The notes below the pieces were generated by a model. The model did not search any database and was not told where the DNA came from. It worked only from the letters and a program-made list of their open reading frames with translations. A DNA stretch of 64,000 bases from the NCBI GenBank assembly GCA_030435675.1, contig CM059622.1, positions 16,058,001-16,122,000 of the forward strand, given 5' to 3'. Source of the stretch: Steinernema hermaphroditum. Taxonomy: Eukaryota > Nematoda > Chromadorea > Rhabditida > Steinernematidae. Numbering within the stretch: position 1 is the first letter of the stretch; the number at the start of each line of letters is the position of its first letter. The position numbers were made by a program, and so were the translations under genes. Positions 45,577-56,720 of this stretch are shown piece after piece.

Positions 45577-45647
45577 TGCATCGGCCGGGAATCGAACCCG
45601 GGCCGCCCGCGTGGCAGGCGAGCATTCTACCACTGAACCACCCATGC
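45577..45647 (-). tRNA. tRNA-Gly (GCC), one acceptor mismatch
   Basis: 71-nt minus-strand gene identical to other Gly-GCC copies except the 5' strand GCATGGG, giving one G-G mismatch in the acceptor stem. It may still work or be in early decay. Confidence 0.8.
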
Positions 45648-45740
45648 ATGCTTTTTTGACCACTGGAGTTGGATATCCCCTCCGGCATATATCCCGCGCA
45701 AGTGTAAGACAAAAACAATAGAAATGGATCATTTTCCATC

Positions 45741-45812
45741 GCGTCTGTGGTGTAATGGTCAGCATTGTTGCCTTCCAAGCAATCGACAGGGGTTGGATTC
45801 CCCTAAGACGCA
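45741..45812 (+). tRNA. tRNA-Gly (TCC), probably degenerating
   Basis: 72 nt with anticodon loop CTTCCAA (TCC). Compared with the copy at 51990 it has TTGG instead of TTCG in the T-loop/B-box and a mismatch at the last acceptor pair. Divergent from the Gly-GCC at 45577, as in the unit at 51.9 kb. Confidence 0.7.
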
Positions 45813-45814
45813 GC

Positions 45815-47230
45815 AGCTCTTTTTAATATTAGCCGTACGTAAATAACGTATTTACGTATCACAAAGACATGCTGATCTGGTCCGGGCACGACATCTGTCG
45901 TGTGGCTGTGCAAATGAGACCCAAACGTGAGACGCGAAAATTACCGCGAAAGCTATTTTTCACTTCAGCTGTCCGAAAATACGTCACTCACGCAATGGTA
46001 AAACACGTGATTTCATGAAGGCATGGGTTTGGAAGACAGGGCCTTAGTTTCTGCGGTGGAAGAAGGCGAAGTCTAACGATAAGATGATGTCCATCTCATT
46101 AACCTGATAGACAAATGAAATGAATGATAAAAATGACTTTGAATTGTGGTCGTGTTAGGGAGCGATATTCCTTGCATGAGCGAATAAGATAACATGAACA
46201 AGTAAGAAATCTTTAAAATACATCTGACTGTGCATATCTTCGCATGCATAAGTGAGTGACATTGCAGCAAGGCCTACGCGCTTTGCATTATGTATTAGGG
46301 ACATATAGAAGTATAAACCCACGCGTCAAAAAGCTATGTATTACGTTCCTCACTTATGAACAAACTGGTCCGTACTGAAGATTGTACATTTAAATTAGGC
46401 ACGCCTAATTTAACCTGATTGATTTGCCACAGAATTTCATTAGGCTAATTTAGAGAAAGCTGAAAGTGCAGAAGATGAAAAACATTGAAAAATCCCGGAA
46501 AATACGATTCTTCGAAAAAGTGATTACTGCTGACTAAAAACAAGAAAGACGAATTAAGATATTCTGAGAGAGCTCGGACTTAGTTTCTTCGCTCCTTCCA
46601 TGCTCGCGCAGACTGATGACTGACCGCCGCTTGCGACTCTCGTGCCCCTTCTAGCGCCGACGCCAGACGACCAGAAGTGACCTAGGTTTGATATTGTGCT
46701 CCTAGTGCTTACGTCACATGTATGCTGGTGTGGGTGCGCTAATAAACTGCAATATTTTTGAATCGTTGATTTAAGTTGAATTACGAGAGCATGCAGCAAT
46801 GATGGCCAAGAAGGACCACTGGCTCAACTCATTTCTGAGAGAGCGAACGGACGATCAACCAATACTAATGAAAGACTAACTTGAATGGACATAAAAGAGT
46901 GACATTGTTTTCGCGTGCGGTAAAGCGATTGGGTGCCGCTCCAACGACTCTTACAATGATCATAGCTAACGGACGTCCCATGCCCAGACTTACGTGTACA
47001 TAATATCAGTGGAACGGGAAAATTCCGATGTCCTTACTGAGCAACGGATCAATAAATTTGAACAGTCGCTGAGTTATAATACTCGATGCATATGTACTTA
47101 CTGCTCGGTCGGATAAAACTTAAAAAAAAAAACAACCAAGGCACTACGTCTATGTAGCGAAGAATAAAATGAGAATGTCACCCGATTAGGTGCCGCGAAA
47201 ACTACAACGTCGCAGCTTTGTTTTTGCGAG
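45815..47230. other. No recognised gene
   Basis: Short frames at 46073-46270 and 46554-46799 show no domain. AT-rich spacer. Confidence 0.4.
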
Positions 47231-47237
47231 TACAACA

Positions 47238-47947
47238 TGGGAAACGCTAAACAAATTGGCTACACTTTCAATGATCAAGAAACGGTGTAGTTTCTAAATT
47301 AAGTGAAAGAGTTAGAGCGCTAGAATTGTCAGAGAATCCGCTGGCTTATAGCTTATACGATAGTATGGTTTCTTAAAATAAGGGTAAATTTATGCTCGTA
47401 TAGAGGAACAAACGCAGTCGATTTTAACGGTTCGGACTTCCGGGTCTACAACGCTGTACCCGAAGAAAGCGGCACAGGATTGCTTGTTGGAAGACGGCTG
47501 CAGACCCGCGCCGTCTCTCCGCTGGATTTCCCCGGCCGCACCCAATAGAAGCAGCCATATCTTGCGCCTCTACAGCGCCTCCGACTGGATCCAGAAGCAA
47601 CGAAAAAGAGTCTTCTTAGAAGAGGACTCTGATGAGGACGACGATGACTACGAAGCACTGCTTGACGATCTTCGTGCGGAACTGCGGACATCTAGTCTGG
47701 TGGGAAATGGATTGGGAGCAATCGACTCGGATGCGGGTGTTTCCCAGTCGAAGACGGGCCGCAAACATAAAAAAGACGAAGAAGCACTTGAAAATCCCTT
47801 TAGGTAATGACCCTCACGGCCGCACATAATACAAATGCCGTCGCTAAATTGGAGCCACAAAAGGTACTTACGTTTTTGTCCATGCTGGCGTCACGAAGTT
47901 TAGTCATGGTGACCGCCGCCTTACACTTAGAGGAATAGACGTAGTGT
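47238..47947 (+). CDS. Tentative acidic protein gene
   Basis: The clear part is an exon at about 47478-47802. It contains LEEDSDEDDDDYEALLDDL, a strongly acidic run, followed by RAELRTSSLVG and GRKHKKDEEALENPF. It ends at a possible donor AG/GTAATG. An upstream exon MGNAKQIGYTFNDQET (47238-47285, donor GTGTAG) and a last exon SHGDRRLTLRGID (after GAAGTTTAG, to a TAG near 47947) both keep frame but are guesses. No in-frame ATG lies in the main exon, so more sequence is needed upstream. Function unknown. Confidence 0.35.
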
Positions 47948-47969
47948 CTCGTGAAAAATAGACCCTAGA

Positions 47970-50190
47970 CCCTCCGCCGAAGTAATTAACTTTCACAATG
48001 AAAATTAATTAAATGGCGCGAGAAAATCGGCCAGTTTTTGGGAACTCGATTTCACCCTTGAGCGCAATCGGCGTCGGCTTATTTAGGAAGTAAAGGCGAC
48101 ACTTTTAGATAACGCAATGCTGCGAAGTGGTAAACATGTAATTCAACGAAGTGGAGCCTTTGCATGAAAGATGACGCGAGAGGGGTTCGATGTACATTAT
48201 GTTATGAGACTAGAATAATGTGCACGAATGAGGGAGCCCGAATACGTGAGCATTTGCTTGTTTTAGAAAACTGTTTATGACGTGCATTTTTACAGGTTCA
48301 GTTCAGCGAACTCTGAACCGAAAAGCACCTAGACTTCCAGGAGAGTATTAAAAGTGACCTTCCCAGAAAATTGCGCACACATAATACTCCCATGATTAGG
48401 TTGAACTTTCTGGATGGCTGGCGCAACAGTTATAATGTACACATGGATCACCGATGTTCTGGAATCCGTATTATCTTGCAAACAATGTAAGCATCGAAAT
48501 TCAATGTTTGCTTCAGGTGGTGGAATAATTAGATATCTAGAAGACCGCTCTGAAAAGGGAATCTTCCAAAGTATTCGTACTCAAATCTAGCTGAAAATTG
48601 ACACGCAGCCCAATAAAGGCGCTGGCTTATACGCACTTGACAGATAGTGGAACATAAAGCCGCTCTGAAAAAGGACCTTGCGTAGTGTCAACGTCCTTAT
48701 AGGGTAAACATCCACATTCACAACATGGTTAACATGTCTACGTGCAGACCTATTTCTAGCTTGATCTGAGGCGGATACTTCAGAAGATCCTCATGTTTTG
48801 GTTTTGGACGATGCACGACGATAGAGAATTATCTCAGCTGGATCGGACTAAAGCTCATAGGCATCAGCCTAATCCAGTGCCACAAGCCAGGGTTTGTCTA
48901 ACGTCTAACCTCCGCATGAGTCGTACCAAGTACAGCGGGGGTTGCGGTCGGGAATTAGTTGATCACAGCTTATAAACGATGGTTAGCACTAACTACGGCT
49001 CGGCCTACGTTAAGGGAATGTTCTGGGTTGCTTGCGTCGAGTGCATCCGTGCTTCACTGGTTTTCGCAACGCATGTTTAACGAATTTAATGCACTTTCCA
49101 GATGCATAGCTACAACAACTTAATGGGCACCTAGAAGTTGACACGATAATACGGTACATGCAGTCGTATTATTAGTGCGAATACCGCCAAAGATAGTGCC
49201 ATAAATTGCTACTAGCGACGGGTATTCATTTCACAGATATCTCTGATTACTACACCAGCCAATTGGTCTTGGTTCATATCGTTAAGGCACTAACGACCGC
49301 CACTATGAATAATTCGTCATTTCACCTGCAGAGTACAGGAACTTAGTGCCGTTGTTTGGCCTGCACGAGGAAACACGACCGATTCAAATACATCATTTTC
49401 GTAAGAGGATCAATCAAGGTAGTAATCACTTCTATAGTCATTAAAGTGCAGTGACGTTAAGCTTTAGATGGCCACTTCTAACGCCTACCCTTCGAAATTT
49501 AGTAATTATCGCTGTTAAGGTTCTCAACAGCCTGATATCTTTCTCGGCACCCTAATATGAGCGCGTTGTTAGAGCGAGAAGTGCTTCAATCGACAAGCTC
49601 AACATCACATTGTCGAACTTCTAGCAGCGGTGTGTTTTGAAAGTGATTACGAAAGGTGGTGATTATAAACCGACCTGTTGAACTATTCATGCGGAGACCG
49701 AGTTTAAACGCAATTTACACTCGACATATTTCACACATAAACGTTCTGGTCCGAGGAGCACCGAGATCCAGCAAGTCTCCATTTTGAAGATAATGAAGAA
49801 ACTCAGGCAGTTACTTATCGAGACGACAGAAAACATCGCAATTACTTCGGCAAAAACACTTAGAGAGTTAACTGGACTGCACTACTACGTCGGCAGAATA
49901 ATTGCTTAAATAAGTACTTAAACATTTCTAGGACTATAAAGGGTGTGGGTACAGGGCAGAACAGAAATGAACGTCATTGTGAGTGAAAAATTCGCACCTG
50001 TTTTCGTCGTACGGAACTGCGTGTGGCTGCACCTGCAGCAGCTGGCATGATCTGGATCAGTTTTAGCAAAAGCAGACCAATGAGATTGTGAGCTAATATG
50101 GTTAGTGATGTCTGAGTTGGGTGAGAATTCGCAGAAATTCACATTTCCGGAAAAATACGAGAATAATAACTTATCAAGCTTGGAAAATAT
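47970..50190. other. Gene-poor spacer
   Basis: No coding exon, tRNA or snRNA recognised. A short unit CGCTCTGAAAAnGGA occurs at about 48545 and 48661 in direct orientation. Confidence 0.4.
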
Positions 50191-50194
50191 TTAT

Positions 50195-50358
50195 GCGGGG
50201 AAGCGCGAACGCTGTCCCCTGACTCAAAAATTTAGCTGTTGGCCAACTCCAACTCGGAGCTGCCACACGGGTCAGCCGGGAGCGAAAGTGCAATGTCCCA
50301 GCCTCGCCATGGATTCCCCGCCTTGCTGATCGCGGGGAGATCCCAGCCAGGTAAGTTT
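50195..50358 (-). ncRNA. U1 snRNA gene, copy 2
   Basis: 164 nt on the minus strand, same RNA body as copies at 43538 and 51553. Promoter motif at 50377-50398 is the most diverged of the three (GGTCGTGCCCTACGTAACTG). Start is 247 bp from the divergent SL1 gene at 50606. Confidence 0.96.
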
Positions 50359-50376
50359 ATGAGCCGTCCTGTGCTG

Positions 50377-50586
50377 GTCAGTTACGTAGGGCACGACCGT
50401 TCCGTTGCTATGGTGCGATCGTTTCACTCCACAGAAACAGAGAAAACATGTGACCCACAAAAAACCGTCAGGTTGCGTCGCAAAAAAAACTGTTCTCTTG
50501 CATCGCTGCGATAGTGGACACACAAGGGCGCCACGGAACATGAATTGCGCCGCAGCAGAGAGACGGTCGCTCCCCGCACAAGTGCC
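50377..50586. promoter_or_regulatory. Shared U1/SL1 divergent promoter
   Basis: Inverted motif copies at 50377-50398 (U1) and 50565-50586 (SL1: GGTCGCTCCCCGCACAAGTG) sit at the same distance from their start sites as in the other units. Confidence 0.7.
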
Positions 50587-50605
50587 TCCGCACCACATCG
50601 TCGTC

Positions 50606-50699
50606 GGTTTAATTACCCAAGTTTGAGGTAAACATTAGATCCGCTCTTTCAAATGAAAGTGGCGAGATAAATTTTGGAACTGCGTCTGTTTCTAGATGC
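50606..50699 (+). ncRNA. sls-1: SL1 spliced leader RNA gene, copy 6
   Basis: 94 nt; leader, donor and Sm site intact. The body has AAATGAAAG instead of AAATGGAAG and the last hairpin is GCGTCTG-TTTC-TAGATGC, closing with a G-U pair. Likely functional. Confidence 0.93.
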
Positions 50700-51223
50700 T
50701 TATAATTGAAAAGCACACGCAGACAGGATCTTTCCTTCTCTGGTTAGTGTCCTACGTTGTATCTTCAGGGATGCTTGTAATTACAAGGCGTGGTTGTGGA
50801 ATCGGGCGAAGCACAAGTGTATAAACGAGAAGGTTTCCATTAACATTGTAACTGTAATTGCGTTTTTTTTGTAGATGGGGTGCTGTTGTATATTCGGTGT
50901 AGAACAATTAACTGAATTTTTATTTTTTCCTTTGTCCCTTTAAGTTAAGTAAGTAGTTATGTAGAACAGCATACAGAAGCAATAGAGAACAGCAAGCATT
51001 TATCCTTAATGTTACAGTCTTGACTAGTATCTGTGTTTTTTAAGCCAAGTGCTTGTAGCAAGGACAGTGGTCCATCAGTGATGAACTTATTCAGTTTAAT
51101 ACGACGTTGGCAATTCGCTTTCGGTATCAACATAGGAAAAGTTCACATCCGCGCATCTTGCTTTCTGATTACAAGCATCTCGAAAGAGACGATATGCAAG
51201 GTCTGCCCATGCAAATCTTATAA

Positions 51224-51316
51224 GCATCTCAAAGAGACGCAGTTCCAAAATTTATCTCGCCACTTCCATTTGAAAGAGCGGATCTAATGTTTACCTCAAA
51301 CTTGGGTAATTAAACC
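51224..51316 (-). ncRNA. sls-1: SL1 spliced leader RNA gene, copy 7
   Basis: 93 nt on the minus strand. The hairpin loop is one base shorter (GCGTCTC-TTT-GAGATGC). Promoter motif at 51336-51357. A duplicated piece of the 3' hairpin and flank (GCATCTCGAAAGAGACG) lies just beyond at 51174-51190, so the downstream flank has been interrupted by a small insertion. Divergent from U1 at 51553, 236 bp between starts. Confidence 0.93.
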
Positions 51317-51335
51317 GACGATGTTGTGGTGCGGA

Positions 51336-51534
51336 GGCACTTGTGCGGGGAGCGACTGTCTCACTGCGGCGGTGCGAGTCGTGGTCGACAGCAGTATGCG
51401 TTATCGCTATTGTGTGTGCGCTATCGCAGCGATGTAAGAGAACGGTTTTTTTGTGGGTCACATGTTTTCTCTGTTTCTGTGGAGTGAAACGATCGCACCA
51501 TAGCAACGGAACGGTCGCTCCCTGCGTAAGTGCC
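51336..51534. promoter_or_regulatory. Shared SL1/U1 divergent promoter
   Basis: Motif copies at 51336-51357 (SL1 side) and 51513-51534 (U1 side, GGTCGCTCCC then TGCGTAAGTGCC). Closest to the consensus of all units. Confidence 0.72.
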
Positions 51535-51552
51535 CAGCACAGGACGGCTCAT

Positions 51553-51716
51553 AAACTTACCTGGCTGGGATCTCCCCGCGATCAGCAAGGCGGGGAATCC
51601 ATGGCGAGGCTGGGACATTGCACTTTCGCTCCCGGCTGACCCGTGTGGCAGCTCCGAGTTGGAGTTGGCCAACAGCTAAATTTTTGAGTCAGGGGACAGC
51701 GTTCGCGCTTCCCCGC
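51553..51716 (+). ncRNA. U1 snRNA gene, copy 3
   Basis: 164 nt, sequence apparently identical to copy 1, including AAACTTACCTGGC 5' end, Sm site AAATTTTTGAG and the UUCG-capped final stem. Followed 109 bp later by a divergent tRNA-Gly pair. Confidence 0.97.
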
Positions 51717-51824
51717 ATAAATATCACGGTGAATAAGAACAGTCGATGTTTAAAAGTTGACGTTCTCCTTGTTATTTGCACAAATTCAGCATGAAAGGCG
51801 ACGAGGCAAAAAAGGCAAAAGATT

Positions 51825-51895
51825 TGCATCGGCCGGGAATCGAACCCGGGCCGCCCGCGTGGCAGGCGAGCATTCTACCACTGAACCACCGATGC
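51825..51895 (-). tRNA. tRNA-Gly (GCC)
   Basis: 71 nt, minus strand, perfect copy. Forms a divergent pair with the tRNA-Gly(TCC) at 51990; the 94-bp spacer (GGCATATATCCCGCGCAA) is shared with the unit at 45.6 kb. Confidence 0.95.
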
Positions 51896-51989
51896 TTGTT
51901 TCGGTGTGCCGCTGGAATCGAATATCCCCACAGGCATATATCCCGCGCAACTTTGCGACAAAAACAAAAGAAACGGGTCATTTTCCATC

Positions 51990-52061
51990 GCGTCTGTGGT
52001 GTAATGGTCAGCATGGTTGCCTTCCAAGCAATCGACAGGGGTTCGATTCCCCTCAGACGCA
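51990..52061 (+). tRNA. tRNA-Gly (TCC)
   Basis: 72 nt; acceptor GCGTCTG/CAGACGC, anticodon loop CTTCCAA, B-box GGTTCGATTCC, all stems paired. The intact reference for the degenerate copies at 45741 and 58935. Confidence 0.95.
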
Positions 52062-52179
52062 TAAGTTCTTTTTTCGTCCATTTGTTTACCGCTGTAAAGT
52101 GGGTCGCTGCCAGTTATCGATTGAACTTCTCTATTGCGCTCGTTTTTTCTCAACTCGTCCATTCGTCTTGGTCTCCAAA

Positions 52180-52416
52180 ATGGACAAACCGCTCAGCAAG
52201 ACCTGTAAGTCAACGAGGCGTTTAAGACGAAATCGAGAATTGGTGAGTAGCGTCGTTTAGTGCTCTGTGATTATACCTTGTTTATCTGTTCAGATCCGTA
52301 TGCTGACTGCTGAGAATGCTCGATTAGAACTGTTAGTGGCGGTGATGGAGAAACAGATTCAAATGCTCAAAGAGGAGAATTTGATTTTGAGAGCAGAAGC
52401 GACGCTGAAAATCTAA
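52180..52416 (+). CDS. Small leucine-zipper-like coiled-coil protein
   Basis: Exons 52180-52242 and 52294-52416 (51-nt intron) encode 61 residues. A basic N-terminal stretch (KSTRRLRRNREL) runs into heptad-spaced hydrophobics (LTAENARLELLVAVMEKQ, then LKEENLILRAEA). The order basic then zipper is like a bZIP reduced to its core, but the DNA-contact consensus is not recognisable. It could be a dimerisation partner or regulator; this is inference from pattern only. Confidence 0.5.
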
Positions 52417-52528
52417 CTGTTATCGTGTTGTAATATGTTGTATGTATGGCTGCTCTCTATAATTAATAGATTTACTAGTTCAACGAAAACAACAAGTGGT
52501 TCATCAAACAATCATCGAAACGGCCCGC

Positions 52529-55500
52529 TTACTTAGAAGTTCTTCTCTGGAAGAGCTCATCGATCATCTTGAAATGCTTCTCATTCTCCATCCTGACACG
52601 ATTCACGTTATCACCAATGCAGTGGGTAACCTGATGTACTCTGTCACTTCTCCTAAAGTGTGCCCTTCAGCATAAGGAAAAAAACTTGAAGAAAGCCTCA
52701 CTTTTTGATCCAATTGCACCAAATCAAAACGGCCGGAAGAGCGATAAAGTAGATGGTTATTGTTTCGGTCTGGATGGTGGTAAGCTGTCGTTGGGTTTCG
52801 TCGTTTTGTACGTTGGCTATGGTGGGCATGATGACGGCCATGAGCAGGTAGAGCAGAGTGTGGATGACGGAGAGGGTAAAGAGGAACTTCAGCGATTCGA
52901 CGTTTTCGCGGATTTGCGATTTGTAGTTGAGGCTTTTGACGATCATACGATCACTTCCGCGGGTCGTTTGCCAGTTACTGAGGAAGAGGCCACACTGCAC
53001 GATGATGACGAATGCTTCGATTCCGCAGGAGAAGTACAGCATCTGAAATTGTAATATTGAAAGCCATGCTACAAGATTTCTATTGGGCCCTAGGTGAATG
53101 CTTTCGGCTTCAGTGTGAGCGACAGTCGCTGCTACATTGGCAAAGTGGCCAGGACGTGGCCATATTTCCACTGTGCCAAGTCCACATCGCTGTGAACTTA
53201 ATCATCATAAGAGATATTTTCATGCCGTTTACATCAGAAGAAACGAATACCGCTGGAGAATGACTTTAACCAGAGGAATTCGGAAGACGATGATGATTTG
53301 ACCTTATCCGATAGCCTATGGAAAAGTGAAAAAAGTAAGACTAGAAGATAATGTTAGCAGGAGGGCGGTCGGTTTCAACTAACAGATTAAATAAGGCTGA
53401 GCCGACCCCACTCGATTATGAAACTAGCACGAAACTATACAATGAGCCACACAGACAAGCCTTGTGCCTTCTCTTCACTGTCACTATAGCATTTGTGCCA
53501 TTAAACCACCCGTCTGCTTACTGCATTAGATTTGAATTATTATAAATCGATTTTAGGAACACGAATCTTTCCATCTTTAGGTCTTTTCCTCCTTGTATAG
53601 AAGCCTCGAATCTATCTGAAGCGACATTCACCTGAGTGTAATGTCACCAATCTGATTTTTCACAAAAAGTAGGTGCAATTCGATTTGTTGAACTTCAGTT
53701 CAAATATCATTCCCATGTATAAGTTCATGTTGTGTATGTTTCACACAAAGAAGACTATACAAGCACCAGTTTATCTGTTCCTGAGTTTCTAATCGTTCAT
53801 GCCTCTTAACCGTTCCCGTCCATGCTTATCTGTTACTCAATTAAAGTCTGATTCGTTCCCTGTCTCAGCCCTTAATCCATTCTCATTACACCCCCGGTCC
53901 ATACATCATCCCATGCTCAGCCCATGCTACACTTCAGAACTCACTTTCGACTGTCTCGTCCCCGATCCACGTTGCAAATCCTCAGTCATACTATCTCGAT
54001 CTATGTTGAACTTTATGCCTTATCCCTCCTCCTGCCTCGTCCTATTGCCGTTCCATGCCTGTGTATTCCTCGGTTATCCCACTTATCACTACGTACTAAT
54101 GTGCATTGAAGGCAAAAAGTGTGCTTTGCTTATCCAATACGATCGTGTTTATTCTTTGTTTACCCGGACTTAGCTATTTACATAACCCATTTAGGTTGTT
54201 TACTCTGACCCTATAGCGTTAGCAATACATAATCAGAGATCATAAAGATCAAGTAGCTTGTTGCACTACTTATCGCTAATTCTGGTTATGGTCGGCGCTA
54301 TGAAATTTATGTCAGCTGGTGCAGGCCATAGTATCAGCCGTCTGACAGAGATTAATTACTTTCCGACGCAATAACTTAATTGAATTTGCATGACTTCAGC
54401 AGGCGGAAGTGCTTTGAGAAATCGACGAAGACCAAAAAGACCACAATCATTCGAAACTTACATATAGAGACATTCCCATGGCTCCTCTAGTGATGGTTGT
54501 CATGTAGACAAGGTGAGAATAGTCGGCGATCACAAAGTGAAGTCCGTATCCAATGCTGTTTATGCTCACCTAAAATCGTTACTTAGCCTCTTACATGGAA
54601 TCGGGATGCACATACGCATATGAAACCCAAGAAGATACCGAACTTTAGCGAAACCGTTTGATACGTTTTCGCGAAGATGGTGGCGAAGAGACGTTCGAAG
54701 GTAAGAGCAGCCATGGAGAGCATTGTACCGGAGGTGCCGAACAGCTTCAGAATCTTGAGGCTGATCGCGAGGAGAGGATCCATCGGTGGAATCAGGCATT
54801 TCTATAGCTACTGATAGATAGAGGCGGATAGAGTATAGGCTTACGCTTCCGGAATTGAGTGATTTTTGAAGCGTGAACCGGTAAAAGTCGAATCCGTCGG
54901 AGGCTACCGTTCCGAAACAGCTGACCATGGCGAATAGGTAGTGGACCCAGAGAAGAAGACGCGCATTTTTGTGGAAAGTCATCGTGAAGTGCTGGAAATT
55001 AAGATAGATTTACGTTGGTATAGTAAAAAATGGGGCTGTTTATAATATTGGGAATCTACAATATTATAAACAAGTAACACAATCTATCTCTGCTCCTTCT
55101 TTCCCCCTCCATTCGGGCCTCTTTCTGAGTGTTCTATTTGCTCAAATTTCCCAGAACATGCAACAAACGCGACTGTTTTCATGGGAAAAACGACCAACTA
55201 AACATGTTGCGTAATTAACTAAACATGCAACCGTCTGCAAATGTTGCTTACGCGTGACAAAAGACAGAAACCTTTGTATTACCCGTTTTTTGAGTATTCT
55301 TGAAAGTATTTTCTTGATAGAATAAAAGCGGCTTGTTTGTAGTTTGATTTTGGTTCTCAAAGGTAACCTTGAAGGCTAGAAATATGTATGAAATGTGCCT
55401 AAAAACGGATATTTGCTTCTTCTCTGCTCGTCTGAGCTCTCTCACAGCGCTCCTTCCGAATGGTCGGATCAAAAGGGATATATCCCACTTGTTTGGTTCG

Positions 55501-56720
55501 TCTGCGTTCTGTGGACGTTCAGTTTGGGCCTATGTCCCGCGACATCTTTCCCTTTCTGTTCGGGCCTCTTTCCGAGTGTTAGATATCGACCATTCGCTCA
55601 AAGTTCCCAGAACATGCACCAAAACCCGACTGCTTCTATGGGAAGAATGACCAACCACAACTACACATGCTGCGTGATTAACTAAACATGCGACCGTCTG
55701 CAAATGTTGTGTACGCGAGAGATTCATGAAAGAACAAAAGATGAAACGAAGAATTTGCATCTTTGAACTTATGCTTAAACCAGATAAAAGACCTAAACAC
55801 GACAGATGCATCGGTTGGCAACAGAATCCGGCAATGTTAAGTCACTGAAATCGGATATCAGGCCTATCAATTGGATATCACCCCAGACAATAGGTCTTTT
55901 TCCATGAGTCTTTTTGGGTGTTTTTGATCTTAAGAAATGGGAAAAAAATTTCCAGTTTGATGTCATTGCCCTCTGGGCATATTTATCCACGATTTAGAAA
56001 AAAATAATCGTTCAGAAATTCACGGGAATTGGCTACATAGATAAATAGAAAAAAGTAATCTAAATCACGCTTTTTGAGCTAAACGAATGTCGTAATTAAT
56101 TAGCCATTACGTTGGCTTTATCTAAGAATTCCGATAAATATTCCCTTAATAGGTTGGCTAATCCAGCTCGTGCATGAGCCTTATTTGTCCAGCTGTTATA
56201 CTTAACATGTTATGTCAGTCACTTAACATGTCAGCGGCAACTGGTCGAAGGTCGATGCGTAAAATGACGCTTAAAGTTCAACTGACTACATGGAAACGAC
56301 GGAGAAGTTGGGATTTCCGGTTGTCCTATCCGGATTAGACCCGCTCCCACCTTCAGCGTTCGTAGAATACATTCTTTTTCTCCATCCTCTATTGAGATGT
56401 GTCTACTCAAAGCTACCGTAATTCGACGATTCACTAATTCACTCAATACTAACGTGGAATGGCATGCTGTGTTACACGGTGCCATCCTACCATACGGCCA
56501 TATTTGAACCGAAAACACGTGCTTTATACCTTGTGCCGATCTCATTAATTTTGCAACGCAATTAACATACGTCATAGAAGAAGCAGGCGAAGATCAGTCC
56601 GACGAATCCGACGATGGCGAATAGGATCTTGACGATGAGCGCGATGATGATGCCCGTGTTCGCCGAGATCTGGAGCGCTTGCTGGCACAGCCTCAGATAT
56701 TCGACTCGTTCGTCCTCCAT
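52529..56720 (-). CDS. Seven-transmembrane chemoreceptor, Sra-superfamily-like (B)
   Basis: Minus-strand exons 56720-56571, 54991-54845, 54801-54595, 54569-54462, 53042-52702 and 52652-52529 give 358 residues. Introns 1 and 4 are long (1.6 and 1.4 kb); the others are 25-49 nt. Exon 1 has RLCQQALQISANTG and TM1 (IIIALIVKILFAIVGFVG). Exon 2 has TFHKNARLLLWVHYLF and GTVASDGFDFYRF. Exon 3 holds LTFERLFATIFAKTY, exon 5 carries IEAFVIIVQCGLFL and two more TMs, and exon 6 is a polar tail. Exon plan and motifs match receptor A 7 kb away, so they are paralogues. An upstream exon (57012-56895, MSGNPRVDDDDDP...) could splice in frame at 56734, adding about 44 residues, but TTTCAG there could equally be a trans-splice site. 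Confidence 0.78.
55090..55740 (+). repeat. Direct repeat of about 165 bp within receptor B intron 1
   Basis: 55090-55258 and 55540-55725 share TTCGGGCCTCTTTC, CCCAGAACATGCA, GACTG, ATGGGAA and TAACTAAACATGC-ACCGTCTGCAAATGTTG. They are diverged by about 20 percent by eye. Chance open frames across this region are discounted. Confidence 0.7.

Noticed and set aside
43328..51672. Similar protein frames repeated at 43328, 50239 and 51421 (MANSNSELPHGSAG...)
   Set aside because: They are six-frame translations of the U1 snRNA genes and their promoters, not proteins.
53799..54173. 124-codon plus frame rich in Pro/Ser/Leu
   Set aside because: Lies in the long intron of receptor B in CT-rich DNA, begins with a plausible ATG but shows no domain or splice partner.
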